The position numbers and the translations under genes are program-made. Below, piece after piece: positions 9,136 to 18,236 of a stretch of DNA of 64,000 bases. Each line of letters starts with the position of its first letter. Positions within the stretch are counted from its first letter, which is position 1. Source of the stretch: an uncultured Kiritimatiellota bacterium (lineage in GTDB: Bacteria; Verrucomicrobiota; Kiritimatiellia; RFP12; UBA1067); NCBI GenBank assembly GCA_934621385.1, contig CAKTUI010000007.1:1-64000 (forward strand), in the 5' to 3' direction. The notes under the pieces were generated by a model, which saw only the letters and a program-made list of their open reading frames with translations, was not told the DNA's origin and made no database searches.

Positions 9136-9146
9136 AGCGTCAGAGC
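9121..9146. terminator. Bidirectional hairpin between gltD and the comEC-like gene
   Basis: GCTCTGACGCT-CTGA-AGCGTCAGAGC is a perfect 11-bp stem with a 4-base loop. It covers the stop codons of both convergent genes, which are only 4 bases apart. No T tract follows on either side, so it would be a non-canonical terminator or a 3'-end stabiliser. Confidence 0.55.
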
Positions 9147-10594
9147 ATCCGCCGACGATTTCGGTACGCGGCAATCATCCCGGCAAGCAGGATGATGCCG
9201 CCGTACCAGGCGACACAGGCTCCAACCGTCCATTCCCCAATCTCCAGGTTCGCCCACGGCAACCTAGAGACCATCCATGAAATGCCAACCATCGCCCGCG
9301 TGAACAGCGCGGCGGCATTGTTCACATGCGCGGCAAGCGTAGGCGAGAGAAAACTCACCAAGATGCCAACGGCACTGGACATGACATTCGCCGCCGCCGT
9401 CGGCACAAGAATCAAGTTGGCAAGAATGCCTCCGGGCGTGACACGGCCAAAGACGACGGCCGAAATGGGAACTCCAACCCACCAGGCGCAGAGCGTCACA
9501 AGAAGCGTCTCCCCTCGCCGCAAGCGAACCAACTTCATCCACCAAAGGCACAACAAAATCCCGAGCATCACGACAAATGAAAGCAATGAGCCGACATCCA
9601 GCAGTTTTAACGGACTCACGAGATGGACGGCAAGGAATGTCAGCGACCAGGCAATGAGGGCGTTCGGTCGCCGCCAAAAGACAGGGGCCACCAAGTAGAT
9701 GCTGGCCATTGCCGCCGCACGAACGGCGCTCGTCCCCATGCCAATGAGGTAGACATAGGCCCAGAGAATGGGAATAAGACAGATGGATGCCCCCCGCAAG
9801 GGGAGCATTAGAAGTGTCAGCAGGATAAAGACGACACGCGCAACAACCATCACGTGAAGCCCCGAAATGGCAAAGACGTGCATTGTCCCCGCATCAATGA
9901 ACACGCGACGCACTCGCATTGGCAGACGGCTCCGTCGTCCAAGAAGAATGGCTCGGTTGAGTTCAGCCATCTCTGGCGCGTGAGAAAGTCCGATGCCAAG
10001 GCGACGGCTGAGATCATCACGAACCGTCTCCCAAGCTGAAGGCGCGGCGGAACGCTCCAGATAGGCAAAAGTGCCGCGCCCCCGCACCCAAAGCGAGCGC
10101 GGACGCATATCGAGGACGGGCAGTCGATTGTCAAGCCATCCCGCACACCGCCAGACCTCCCCCCGACATGGTCGCGGACTCGACTCACGGAGACGGCAAT
10201 TGACACGTAGCCGAATGCCATCAGAAACAGTCGGAAACGAAACATTTACAAAGCCGCGCTCCCGCGCTGGTGTGGTCTCCACATCCCCTTCCACCCGAAG
10301 ACTGCGGACAAACGGATTCCGCCCCGCCGTCTCTTCCGTCAAGACACGAGTCCGCTCCCCACCAGCAAAGAGCGCAAGTGTAATCCCCACCAATGCAAGA
10401 AACGGAACCCACCACAACCGAAACCGCACCCCATAGCCCCACAGAAGGTTGAGTACAGCCAAAAAGAGAAAGAACGGCCAAAGGGGCGCAAAGCGCGTCC
10501 CTACAAAGCCAACCGCCTCGCCCACGGCCAGGGCGGCACACGCGGCCAACCAAGGGCCACCGATATTGTTCTTTTCGTCTTTCACGCAACGCAT
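9140..10594 (-). CDS. ComEC/Rec2-family membrane protein, short form
   Basis: A 484-residue polytopic membrane protein of the ComEC/Rec2 family, which forms the inner-membrane channel for incoming single-stranded DNA in natural transformation. There are N-terminal membrane helices, a soluble OB-like segment (about 100-190), then the core with ILLGRRSRLP and the hallmark HVFAISGLHV, and more helices. The C-terminal metallo-beta-lactamase-like nuclease domain found in full-length ComEC (700-800 residues) is absent: the protein ends shortly after the last helix at RNRRRML. A degenerate -10 (CATAAT, 10614-10619) lies upstream. Whether it still imports DNA is not known. Confidence 0.85.
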   Translation of the reverse strand: MRCVKDEKNNIGGPWLAACAALAVGEAVGFVGTRFAPLWPFFLFLAVLNLLWGYGVRFRLWWVPFLALVGITLALFAGGERTRVLTEETAGRNPFVRSLRVEGDVETTPARERGFVNVSFPTVSDGIRLRVNCRLRESSPRPCRGEVWRCAGWLDNRLPVLDMRPRSLWVRGRGTFAYLERSAAPSAWETVRDDLSRRLGIGLSHAPEMAELNRAILLGRRSRLPMRVRRVFIDAGTMHVFAISGLHVMVVARVVFILLTLLMLPLRGASICLIPILWAYVYLIGMGTSAVRAAAMASIYLVAPVFWRRPNALIAWSLTFLAVHLVSPLKLLDVGSLLSFVVMLGILLCLWWMKLVRLRRGETLLVTLCAWWVGVPISAVVFGRVTPGGILANLILVPTAAANVMSSAVGILVSFLSPTLAAHVNNAAALFTRAMVGISWMVSRLPWANLEIGEWTVGACVAWYGGIILLAGMIAAYRNRRRML

Positions 10595-10663
10595 TCACAG
10601 GTTGAATGCGTCTATTATGCCATAATGGCGGTCTCCGTTTCTTGCGCGAATCTTACTTGATTC

Positions 10664-11779
10664 TTACGATTCCGTAAGAAAAGGTCCAGCAACCGAAACG
10701 CCACGACTGTAGGCAACAGAGGCAACGAGGGCGGTTGAGGGTGCCACGAGCACAAGGCCGAAACTCCCCACAAGCGTTTTCACGAGTTCAGCCGACACCA
10801 GCGTCGAGTTCAGAAAGTCCAATGGATTCGTCCCCTGCGCGGCAAAAACCATAAGAAGCGTCAAGTAGCCCCCCGAATAGGCGAGAAGCAACGTCGTCGT
10901 CATCGTCCCCACCACGGAGCGACCAACGCGCAAACCCGAAAGCAACAACTCTCGCCGCGTAATGCCTGGATGATGGCGCACAACCTCCTCAGCCGAGGCC
11001 GCGACATCCATCGCTAAATCCATAACCGCTCCCGAAGAGGCCAAGATAATTGCTCCGATAAAAATGTCCGAAAGGCTCAAGTCCGAATAACCCGAATAAA
11101 GAAGCGTCTGAACAAAGGGCATGGTCGCCCCATTCACGTGCAAAACACCGGCAAAGAACTCGGACATCACAAGCGAGGCAACGACACCCAACATGGCCCC
11201 GCCAAACGCGACAAGCCCCTTGCGTGTCCATCCCGCCACCAGATACATGATGACGGCCGTTAACACAAACACACAGCCGAAACTCGTCCAGCCAGCGGAC
11301 CATCCACGCAGGCAGAGGGGAATCAGCAATTTCCAGACAACCAAACAGCTGAAGACAAAACTGAAGAGTGCCTTAAGGCCTGTCCACCCGCCAAACGCCA
11401 CGAGGAACAGGCAAAAGGCTCCGAAAAGGACAAACAGCCATCCCAATCGCCAATGGTCCCGTGCAACCAGCGGCTCTTCACCCAAAACGACAAGCGCACA
11501 GTCACCAACCGAGAACTTCTTGTCCAATTCCAACTGTGCCCGGAGTTCATTCGTCGCCGCCCGCCGTTCGCCATTCGGCAATTCAACCATCAGGTTTTGC
11601 GTGCCGAATTCGATGAGCCCATGTTGCTCAAGGCCCGAATTGTCCACTGCGACGACTTTTGCCCGACTCGTCGCACCCGATTCGTAAGCCAGTTGACGCG
11701 GCCCCGGAAGAAAAAGCATCCCCACGCAACCGAGTGTTAGGATAAGGATGGGGAGCAGTTTCCGCACCAGGCGTTTCAT
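10664..11779 (-). CDS. YibE/F-family membrane protein
   Basis: A 371-residue integral membrane protein of the YibE/F family, function not established. After an N-terminal helix (LVRKLLPILILTLG) comes a soluble beta-rich segment (about 35-115), then about seven hydrophobic helices including FSFVFSCLVVWKLLIPLCL and the conserved SSGAVMDLAMDVAASAEEV block. The ATG at 11779 overlaps the phosphatase stop codon as ATGA, so the two are translationally coupled. A longer in-frame extension upstream lies inside the phosphatase gene and is not used. Coupling suggests a role in phosphate or metal handling beside the phosphatase; this is an inference. Confidence 0.85.
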   Translation of the reverse strand: MKRLVRKLLPILILTLGCVGMLFLPGPRQLAYESGATSRAKVVAVDNSGLEQHGLIEFGTQNLMVELPNGERRAATNELRAQLELDKKFSVGDCALVVLGEEPLVARDHWRLGWLFVLFGAFCLFLVAFGGWTGLKALFSFVFSCLVVWKLLIPLCLRGWSAGWTSFGCVFVLTAVIMYLVAGWTRKGLVAFGGAMLGVVASLVMSEFFAGVLHVNGATMPFVQTLLYSGYSDLSLSDIFIGAIILASSGAVMDLAMDVAASAEEVVRHHPGITRRELLLSGLRVGRSVVGTMTTTLLLAYSGGYLTLLMVFAAQGTNPLDFLNSTLVSAELVKTLVGSFGLVLVAPSTALVASVAYSRGVSVAGPFLTES

Positions 11780-13170
11780 TTCACAAGGTCTTTGAGAATC
11801 TTCGCAATATCCGTGTTGTCGAGAAATCCGAAGAAGCGATCGGCACCCGGCCCCTCCGCCGTCGTCAGGACGGGGAGTGCTGTGTGCGCTCCCGATGTCC
11901 AGCCAATCCCGCACTTGTGAGAGAGAACATTCTTGACAGCCGTCGGCAACCGTGTGATTTTCGCCGCGTCATAGGCCTCATTATCTTTCTTTCCCGCCTT
12001 CGCCAGCTTCAAGTCGTGCTCGAACACACGCTGGAGTTCATCCTTCTCAACAGATGTCAACACCATCGGATCCGACGCACCGCTTCCCTCGAACTTGAAG
12101 CCGAAGTTTTCCGTAAGAAACGGCTTGAGTTCATCGAACGCCGTGGGCTTCCGCGTACGAATGTAGTAGGAAAGCGAATCGGCAGAGCATTTCTGGTTGG
12201 CCAAGCGTTCCATATAGAAGGCATAGCCCGTCCCGCCAAAGCCCATCGTCATGCCACCCGTCTCGTGGTCGCCCGTCACGACAATCAGCGTGTCGGGGTT
12301 CTTCGCCTTAAAGTCGAGGGCTACTCGAACGGCCTCATCCAAAGCCAAGACATCTCTCAGATTCGTCGCCGCATCATTGGCGTGGCCCGCCCAGTCTATC
12401 TTACCACCTTCAACCATCATGAAGAATCCATGCGGATTATCAAGGAGTTCGATGCCCTTTGCCGTCAGTTCCGCCAATGTCGGCGTATCCTTCCAATCCT
12501 TCGCGTCAATGGCATAGGGCAGACAACTCTCCGCCGCGACATACCAGACCTTCCCGCTACCGGGTTTCAGCGCGTCAAACGCCGCACGGTCGCATTTTGC
12601 AAATGTATAACCCGCCTCTTTCGCCAGTGCATAGATATCACCGCGATATTCGCGATGCCGTCTGTCATCGTGCCCGAAAAGCCCGCCCCCGGCAAAATAG
12701 TCAAACCCCGAAGCCAACAAGTCAAGTCCCAGACCATAACCCTCACCACGGCTCTTGCGATGCCCGAAGAATCCGGCCGGGGTCGCGTGGTTGATGGTGA
12801 CGGATGTGACGATGCCAACCTTCTTTCCGCACTCCTTGGCAACCACCGCGACTGATGTGAGCCGATTGGTCGTCGTATCCATGCCAATCGTACCGTTATT
12901 GGTCTTTTCGCCACAGGCAATCGCCGTCGCCGCAGCGGCGGAATCCGTCACCAGCGAATTCGCCGAACAGGTGCGGGTCGTCGCCTCGTGGGAAAGCCGA
13001 TTGAGGGCCAACGGCGGCAATCCCGCCTTGCGGGCAAATTCATCCGCCGTCATGCGCTGAGGCGTGGACATCCCGTCACCAATGAATAGGATGACATTCT
13101 TCGGATTGGCAAGAACAACCGACGAAACCAGGGCTACCGCGCCCATCAATAGAGAAACTCGAATCTTCAT
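11776..13170 (-). CDS. phoA: Alkaline phosphatase
   Basis: A 464-residue secreted metal-dependent phosphomonoesterase. Signal peptide MKIRVSLLMGAVALVSSVVLA; first metal site NVILFIGDGMS; nucleophile Ser in VTDSAAAATA; metal ligands in NHATPAGFFGHR, TGDHETGGM and SGAHTALPVL. Arrangement and length match the alkaline phosphatase family. The start at 13170 is the first codon of the signal peptide, and a TATAAT box ends seven bases before it, so the mRNA is probably leaderless. The promoter sits immediately after the response-regulator stop codon. Phosphate control is plausible, but no Pho box was recognised. Confidence 0.93.
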   Translation of the reverse strand: MKIRVSLLMGAVALVSSVVLANPKNVILFIGDGMSTPQRMTADEFARKAGLPPLALNRLSHEATTRTCSANSLVTDSAAAATAIACGEKTNNGTIGMDTTTNRLTSVAVVAKECGKKVGIVTSVTINHATPAGFFGHRKSRGEGYGLGLDLLASGFDYFAGGGLFGHDDRRHREYRGDIYALAKEAGYTFAKCDRAAFDALKPGSGKVWYVAAESCLPYAIDAKDWKDTPTLAELTAKGIELLDNPHGFFMMVEGGKIDWAGHANDAATNLRDVLALDEAVRVALDFKAKNPDTLIVVTGDHETGGMTMGFGGTGYAFYMERLANQKCSADSLSYYIRTRKPTAFDELKPFLTENFGFKFEGSGASDPMVLTSVEKDELQRVFEHDLKLAKAGKKDNEAYDAAKITRLPTAVKNVLSHKCGIGWTSGAHTALPVLTTAEGPGADRFFGFLDNTDIAKILKDLVK

Positions 13171-13177
13171 GTGGGCT

Positions 13178-13186
13178 ATTATACCA
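13178..13186 (-). promoter_or_regulatory. Extended -10 of alkaline phosphatase gene
   Basis: Minus strand TTATGGTATAAT, ending seven bases before the ATG at 13170. Predicted transcription start is at or next to the A of the start codon. Confidence 0.6.
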
Positions 13187-13213
13187 TAACTTGCCCCAAG
13201 CGACACACCCCTC

Positions 13214-13837
13214 TCAAGGGGCGGATATAATGCCCTTCTGAATGGCGATGGCAAGGGCACTGACACGATCCTTCGCCCCTAACTTCACATAAATATGCCG
13301 AAGATGCAACTTCACGCCATCTTCTGATATTTCCATCTTCTCCGCAATCTCCCGATTCGCGCATCCTTGCGCCATGAATTTCAGCACATCCATCTCTCGC
13401 GACGTCAGTTTCGGCATCATCAGCCCGGCCTGATAAATCTCACGAATCTCATCCGGAATAAAGTGAGAACCTGCCGCGACGGTCCGAATGGCCATGACAA
13501 TATCCTTCGGGTCGCGATCTTTCAGCACATACCCATGGGCGCCGCGTTGAAGCGAACGATAGACATCTTCCTCCGTTCCACTTGTCGTCAGCATGACAAC
13601 CTTGACCTGCGGGTAGACGCTCAGGATGTCCTCAAGTGCCGAAATGCCATCCTTACCCGGCATTCGGATGTCAAGCAGGACAACATCCGGATGTGTTTTG
13701 TGAATAAAAGGCACCACACCAACGCCATCCGAATGTTCACCAACGAGTTCGAGGTCTTCCATGAGGGCCAAGGCATACTTCAGTCCCATCCGCACAACAG
13801 CATGGTCGTCAACAATTGCCACGCGAATCTTCTTCAT
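13214..13837 (-). CDS. Response regulator, NarL/LuxR type
   Basis: A 207-residue two-component transcription factor. The receiver domain has acidic D10/D11 (VAIVDDHAVV), phospho-acceptor D56 in VVLLDIRMPGKDG, and the conserved Lys in GYVLKDRD. The C-terminal LuxR-type helix-turn-helix includes LTSREMDVLKFMAQG and NREIAEKMEISEDGVKLHL. ATG 13837 has AGGAGG nine bases upstream and lies inside the end of the kinase gene, overlapping it by 29 bases. The kinase-regulator pair sits directly downstream of a glycoside hydrolase, so polysaccharide-responsive control is possible. The target promoters are unknown. Confidence 0.93.
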   Translation of the reverse strand: MKKIRVAIVDDHAVVRMGLKYALALMEDLELVGEHSDGVGVVPFIHKTHPDVVLLDIRMPGKDGISALEDILSVYPQVKVVMLTTSGTEEDVYRSLQRGAHGYVLKDRDPKDIVMAIRTVAAGSHFIPDEIREIYQAGLMMPKLTSREMDVLKFMAQGCANREIAEKMEISEDGVKLHLRHIYVKLGAKDRVSALAIAIQKGIISAP

Positions 13838-15926
13838 TTCTTGGCCTCCTTTCAATCCGAACCTCCACATAGCCGTCCCGCCGACCAATCGAGAGAATGA
13901 ACTTCGAACGATTTGCCCGTTCCTGCATCCCCGAAAGACCGAAATGCCCGGATTCCGGACCCAGAGCATGACGTGCGTCAAACGGCTCCCCGTCATTGAG
14001 AACGGAGAGGACAAAACCTCCATCTGGCAAAGGATCGGAAACGAGTATTACATTTCTCGCTCGGCCATGCTTGACGGCATTCGTCATCGCCTCCTGCACG
14101 ATTGACACGAGATCCGTCTTTTCGGTCGCCGACATCTCGGAGGGCAACCCGCGCAACTGAACCCGGACACGCAAATTGCGCATACGGCCAACCCCCTGGG
14201 CAATCGACCGCAGAAGTTCTCGCGGCGCAGATTCAATAAAGTTCTCGCTCTGTAGGTTCAGGACGGCATCCCGAACTTCACGCCGAGCAGCATCAAGCAC
14301 ATTCCCTGCCATTTCAAGTGCCTGATGGGTTCTCTCGCTCAGCCCAGCCGCGGATTCCTTGACAGAAAAGAGCAACAACCGAACTCCAGAGAGATGTTGC
14401 GAAATCGTATCGTGCAACTCCCCAGCCATCCGCCGACGCTCTTTTGAAATTGCAGCGGAAATGGATTTCTGGCGATAATTTCGAATTATGAGGAGGAGTA
14501 CGGCCAGAACCAAAGGAACCCAAAGCCAAAGTGCCCAGCTCTTCAGGATGCGCCCGATACGATTCGAACGATAGACGGCATCCGGCATTACCTCAATATC
14601 CGAGACACGGCGAAGGCGAAGCATCATTCCCCCAACCACAAGCCCCCGCTTCGTATTGGGCGCCCGAATCAGATTGACCTCCATGATTCCCGTCAGACGG
14701 ACAATGGGACTATCCACAAACTGCCGCGTCAGTTCAGAAGGCAATTCGCCATCTATCAAAGCCGGTAGCCGATGACCACGCGCACCAACAAGCAAAGAAA
14801 TTGTCGTTCGTCCACGCGCCGAACGCCCAACGGAAACGACGCGCCCTTTCAGTCGAAGAAATCTAAGGTTATAGTCGACATCGCCCGGGTCGCCCTGGTC
14901 AAGCAGATAGTCTATCTCGTCAAGCGGCGCATCCATAGGCGCAAGCGAACGACTGGGCCGACCCAAAAGACGGAATTCAGCCGAGGCCATGGCACCACAG
15001 TCATCCACGAGCGTCGGAAATCCCGTTACCTCCACATGATCGCCGACATCCGGGTAGATATCGTCATCTTTAAAAATTCGCACGGGATACCCGCCCTGAA
15101 GAACGAAGAAGTGCTCAGACTGGCTCACGTATGTCACTACACCATCCATTCGCCGCAGATGCCCATCAAAGCCATCCGGCGACCACATCAGGACTCCGCC
15201 TTCGCCACCCACTTCAGGAATGGGACGGACGGCATCGCCAATGACTTGTACGGCATCTGGACCAAACACCTCAATTTCCGGGCGCAGGAATTCCGCCCGC
15301 TGGTTGTAGTTCGGCATGACGATTCCATCGACCTGGACATCGGCATCTCTCAGGCTTGAGAACTCAATGTGCAGTCCTCTCAGACGCGCCATAACACATC
15401 CATCCAAGGTTCCAATCGTCATCAGCGTCACAGGAAGGGCATCATTTCCCTCGATGCAGACCTGACGGACAACGCCACGAATACGAACCCGACGATTATT
15501 GAAACGGCCAGACTGCAAATCCGCCAGCCGCAGAACGGGAGGATTGGGGAAGTCAGTCCATCCGATTCGCCGAATTTCCGTTGCCGCAATTCCCGGTTCA
15601 AGCATCAACTGGCAGATATGCCCCGAAATCTCGACAACATCCCCAATGGCAAGCGTTCCCTCGCCAATGAGGCGTGCACGCGGCACATTCGGCAAATTGC
15701 CGCCAACATAAATCGCCACCCCGTTCGGATCTGCCGCATCAGCCAAGATGCACGAGTTATCCAACCAGCTGAACGCCCCCGTCACCGCGCCGGTAACAAC
15801 GCACTCCATCCGTTGCGCCGCTTCCTCACGACTCATGCGACCGATTTCGGGAACAGTCAACCCACACGCGGTGAGAACACCTGCGAAAGACAGAAATGCC
15901 GCGACTATCCGAAACCAACCGCCCAT
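13809..15926 (-). CDS. Sensor histidine kinase, HPK7 type, with OB-fold-like sensor region
   Basis: A 705-residue membrane kinase partnering the overlapping response regulator. N-terminal export signal (FRIVAAFLSFAGVLTACGL); a long extracytoplasmic region (about 25-450) made of repeated short beta-rich blocks of the type VRIRGVVRQV, VQVDGIVMP, MDGVVTYVSQ, LKGRVVSVG, resembling tandem OB-fold modules; one transmembrane helix near 455-475 (LWVPLVLAVLLLIIRNY). The cytoplasmic part has HisKA_3 (RRRMAGELHDTISQHLSG, phospho-His in ELHD) and a HATPase (IVQEAMTNAVKHG, GHFGLSGMQERA). Start ATG 15926 follows GGGAG and lies three bases after the hydrolase stop codon. The OB-like reading is from pattern only; the ligand is unknown. 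Confidence 0.9.
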   Translation of the reverse strand: MGGWFRIVAAFLSFAGVLTACGLTVPEIGRMSREEAAQRMECVVTGAVTGAFSWLDNSCILADAADPNGVAIYVGGNLPNVPRARLIGEGTLAIGDVVEISGHICQLMLEPGIAATEIRRIGWTDFPNPPVLRLADLQSGRFNNRRVRIRGVVRQVCIEGNDALPVTLMTIGTLDGCVMARLRGLHIEFSSLRDADVQVDGIVMPNYNQRAEFLRPEIEVFGPDAVQVIGDAVRPIPEVGGEGGVLMWSPDGFDGHLRRMDGVVTYVSQSEHFFVLQGGYPVRIFKDDDIYPDVGDHVEVTGFPTLVDDCGAMASAEFRLLGRPSRSLAPMDAPLDEIDYLLDQGDPGDVDYNLRFLRLKGRVVSVGRSARGRTTISLLVGARGHRLPALIDGELPSELTRQFVDSPIVRLTGIMEVNLIRAPNTKRGLVVGGMMLRLRRVSDIEVMPDAVYRSNRIGRILKSWALWLWVPLVLAVLLLIIRNYRQKSISAAISKERRRMAGELHDTISQHLSGVRLLLFSVKESAAGLSERTHQALEMAGNVLDAARREVRDAVLNLQSENFIESAPRELLRSIAQGVGRMRNLRVRVQLRGLPSEMSATEKTDLVSIVQEAMTNAVKHGRARNVILVSDPLPDGGFVLSVLNDGEPFDARHALGPESGHFGLSGMQERANRSKFILSIGRRDGYVEVRIERRPRNEEDSRGNC

Positions 15927-15929
15927 CGG

Positions 15930-18149
15930 CTAATCTCCCAGAACATACATCATTACAGCTTCCTCCCGTGGCGAAATCTCAAGCGTAAACGAATAAGCTC
16001 CAGCCTCATAGCGGACGGGAATCTCTCGAATGGGCGTACCATCGTAACGCAAGGCTCTCAACTTCAGCCCCGGCACATCACTCTTAAACTGGAGATTGGC
16101 CTTTCCACACCGCGCCAAATAGGGCAGCATCCCATTCGAGAGAATCGCATGAAGGTGCGCAGCATCAAACTCCATACCCGAATTATAGACATTCGTCAGA
16201 TGAAAGACGAGCACTTGTCGGGACTGACGAAGTTCTGCCCCATCAAGGGATGACGCGGCAACCGTCGTGTAGGATGAGACTTTTCCAAGGAAGAGACCGC
16301 CGGCTCGGTAACCGTCGCCCTCTACCCCCTCCGGATACGCAACAATGGCTTCCGTTCGAGGGGCCGTAATCACCAACCGTCCCTTGCGATTGAGCGTAAT
16401 CTCTCCCGTATCCGAAATCAGGTCGTCTGTCGTCCGATAAAGTTCCGGCAATTGGCTGACGCTCATCCACTGATTGCCATTGAGAAGTTTCTTCGGAATG
16501 TCACATTTCTTCGCCGATGTCACGACGCGGGAATAACTGCCGCGCACGGGCTTACCCTCCTCAACGACCTGAGAGCCAATCCGATGCAGAAAACCCTGCG
16601 TGACAAAACGATTGGGGAAGATGCCCTTACCCCACATATCGCCCATACCCGACTTTCGGACATCATCCTTCGTCACCGCATACAAATAGGCCTCCCGTGC
16701 GGGCGAAATATCACCGCGACGAAACAGCAGAACCGTTAACCGTTCCGATATCTGGTTTAGGGGATCGGTCGCCATGTCAAAGCTCGTCCGATTGCTCATC
16801 GGCTGTTGGCCAAGAATGTTTTTCGCGTCATGACTCCAAGCGAAGCGATAGAGCGCATCCCAATCCTGAAGTCCCGCATAAGCACCCATCGTAGGTCCCG
16901 ACTCCGCCCGATACTGGTTCGGCATACAGAACTGCCACTCCGTGATGGACATGGGCTTCCCGAAGATTCGTGTCGGTGCTTTCAGGATGGGCTCCTGATA
17001 GGCGGCATGAGGGCACTTGACATTCGAGACCTGATTCCACCAAAAGCCGCCTTCGCTGCCGTTGGGATGATCGACATATCCGTGATTGTCCACAAGCCCA
17101 AGCTCTTCACGCTCATAAGCCGAGAACTTCAGGTCCCACCAGTTTGCGCCCGACACCAGACCACGATAGCCAATCTTGCGAAGTGCCGCGCCATATCGCC
17201 GCTGGATTGAAACGCCCGTCTCAATGAGGAAATCCATGCCAAGTTCCTCATCATCCATATCTTCCAGGACATCAAGACCAAGAATGCCATCCTTGTACTT
17301 CGCAAAGGCCTCCATAAAATGCGGATTGCCCAGCTTGGCCTTTTTGCCGCGCTCCGCCGGTCGTCCCCCGCAAATGGACATCAGCGTATCCTCATTGACG
17401 GCCACGAGGAATGCCAGTGCCGGGTCGTCCTTCCAGGCTATCCCCGTATACGGGTTAACATGGTTCAGAAGCAATTTGGCGAACTTTTCCCAGCAGGCAA
17501 AGGCATCCTCGCTCACGGGCAAGATGCCCTTCAATTGTCCAAAGTTCAGCCCGGACTTCAGCCCCGGAATTTCCCCCTTCGCCACGCGGCGCATTTGGTA
17601 AAGGTCGGTCGTCACATACAGGCCAGCCTGCTTCATCGCATGAAACATATAGTCCAACCGATCCAGCATCCTCGGGTCGATGTCATCGGACTTCCAAGCA
17701 TTCCATCCGCCTTTCTGTAGGATGACATCAATGTGGTGGAATCGAACCGAGTTGTATCCCATGCGCCGAAAATGGGTGGCCAGGCGATTGCAGGCCGCAT
17801 GCTCAAGTGCTTTCGCCTTTTCTGGGTCGGATTCCCCACGCGAGGCCTCTTCCAATGTATTCGCGCTAAAATTCAGATTCGCACCCACAAGGCGGACTCG
17901 GCGATGGCTCCGCTCGCCGACAAGATGCCCATTTTTATCGACGACCAGCCGCTCCAGTTCAGACGCACCGGCTTCCGCAGGTTTAATCAAATTCGAGAAG
18001 TCGAGAATGCCCCCAGCCTTAATCTCATTCCGATACGGGAAGACCGTCCATTCACTCCCATTGGTGATGGCATACTCACCCTTGACCATTCCCGTGCTCA
18101 ACGCAAGAGAACAGATAACGCAAGCCCACAGCAACCAACTGCACTTCAT
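15930..18149 (-). CDS. Secreted clan GH-A glycoside hydrolase (cellulase-like)
   Basis: A 739-residue secreted hydrolase with a signal peptide (WLLWACVICSLALSTG) and a TIM barrel resembling GH5-type enzymes. Conserved elements: RVRLVGANLNF, MGYNSVRFHHIDV, likely acid/base E253 in AVNEDT, and likely nucleophile E404 in SITEWQF, both at barrel-strand ends. A C-terminal beta-domain of about 150 residues follows. It is a paralogue of the next gene upstream (18237-21008), sharing HVNPYTGIAWKD, APTRIFGKP and CMPN(Q/K)(Y/F)RAE. AGGAGG precedes the ATG. Downstream it is three bases from the sensor kinase gene, probably one transcript. The substrate cannot be told from sequence alone. Confidence 0.82.
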   Translation of the reverse strand: MKCSWLLWACVICSLALSTGMVKGEYAITNGSEWTVFPYRNEIKAGGILDFSNLIKPAEAGASELERLVVDKNGHLVGERSHRRVRLVGANLNFSANTLEEASRGESDPEKAKALEHAACNRLATHFRRMGYNSVRFHHIDVILQKGGWNAWKSDDIDPRMLDRLDYMFHAMKQAGLYVTTDLYQMRRVAKGEIPGLKSGLNFGQLKGILPVSEDAFACWEKFAKLLLNHVNPYTGIAWKDDPALAFLVAVNEDTLMSICGGRPAERGKKAKLGNPHFMEAFAKYKDGILGLDVLEDMDDEELGMDFLIETGVSIQRRYGAALRKIGYRGLVSGANWWDLKFSAYEREELGLVDNHGYVDHPNGSEGGFWWNQVSNVKCPHAAYQEPILKAPTRIFGKPMSITEWQFCMPNQYRAESGPTMGAYAGLQDWDALYRFAWSHDAKNILGQQPMSNRTSFDMATDPLNQISERLTVLLFRRGDISPAREAYLYAVTKDDVRKSGMGDMWGKGIFPNRFVTQGFLHRIGSQVVEEGKPVRGSYSRVVTSAKKCDIPKKLLNGNQWMSVSQLPELYRTTDDLISDTGEITLNRKGRLVITAPRTEAIVAYPEGVEGDGYRAGGLFLGKVSSYTTVAASSLDGAELRQSRQVLVFHLTNVYNSGMEFDAAHLHAILSNGMLPYLARCGKANLQFKSDVPGLKLRALRYDGTPIREIPVRYEAGAYSFTLEISPREEAVMMYVLGD

Positions 18150-18179
18150 CTGAACAGACTCCTCCTGTCAAAAGTCCTC

Positions 18180-18210
18180 ATGCGCCCATTATACCATATA
18201 ATGGACGCAT
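18180..18210. promoter_or_regulatory. Palindromic promoter/operator upstream of the 15930-18149 hydrolase
   Basis: ATGCGcCCATTATA-CCA-TATAATGGaCGCAT is nearly a perfect 31-base dyad and contains TATAAT boxes on both strands (minus -10 at 18188-18193). A dimeric regulator could bind here, or RNA polymerase could start both ways. Confidence 0.45.
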
Positions 18211-18236
18211 GAGTATTACGCATTCACGCGCTCACC

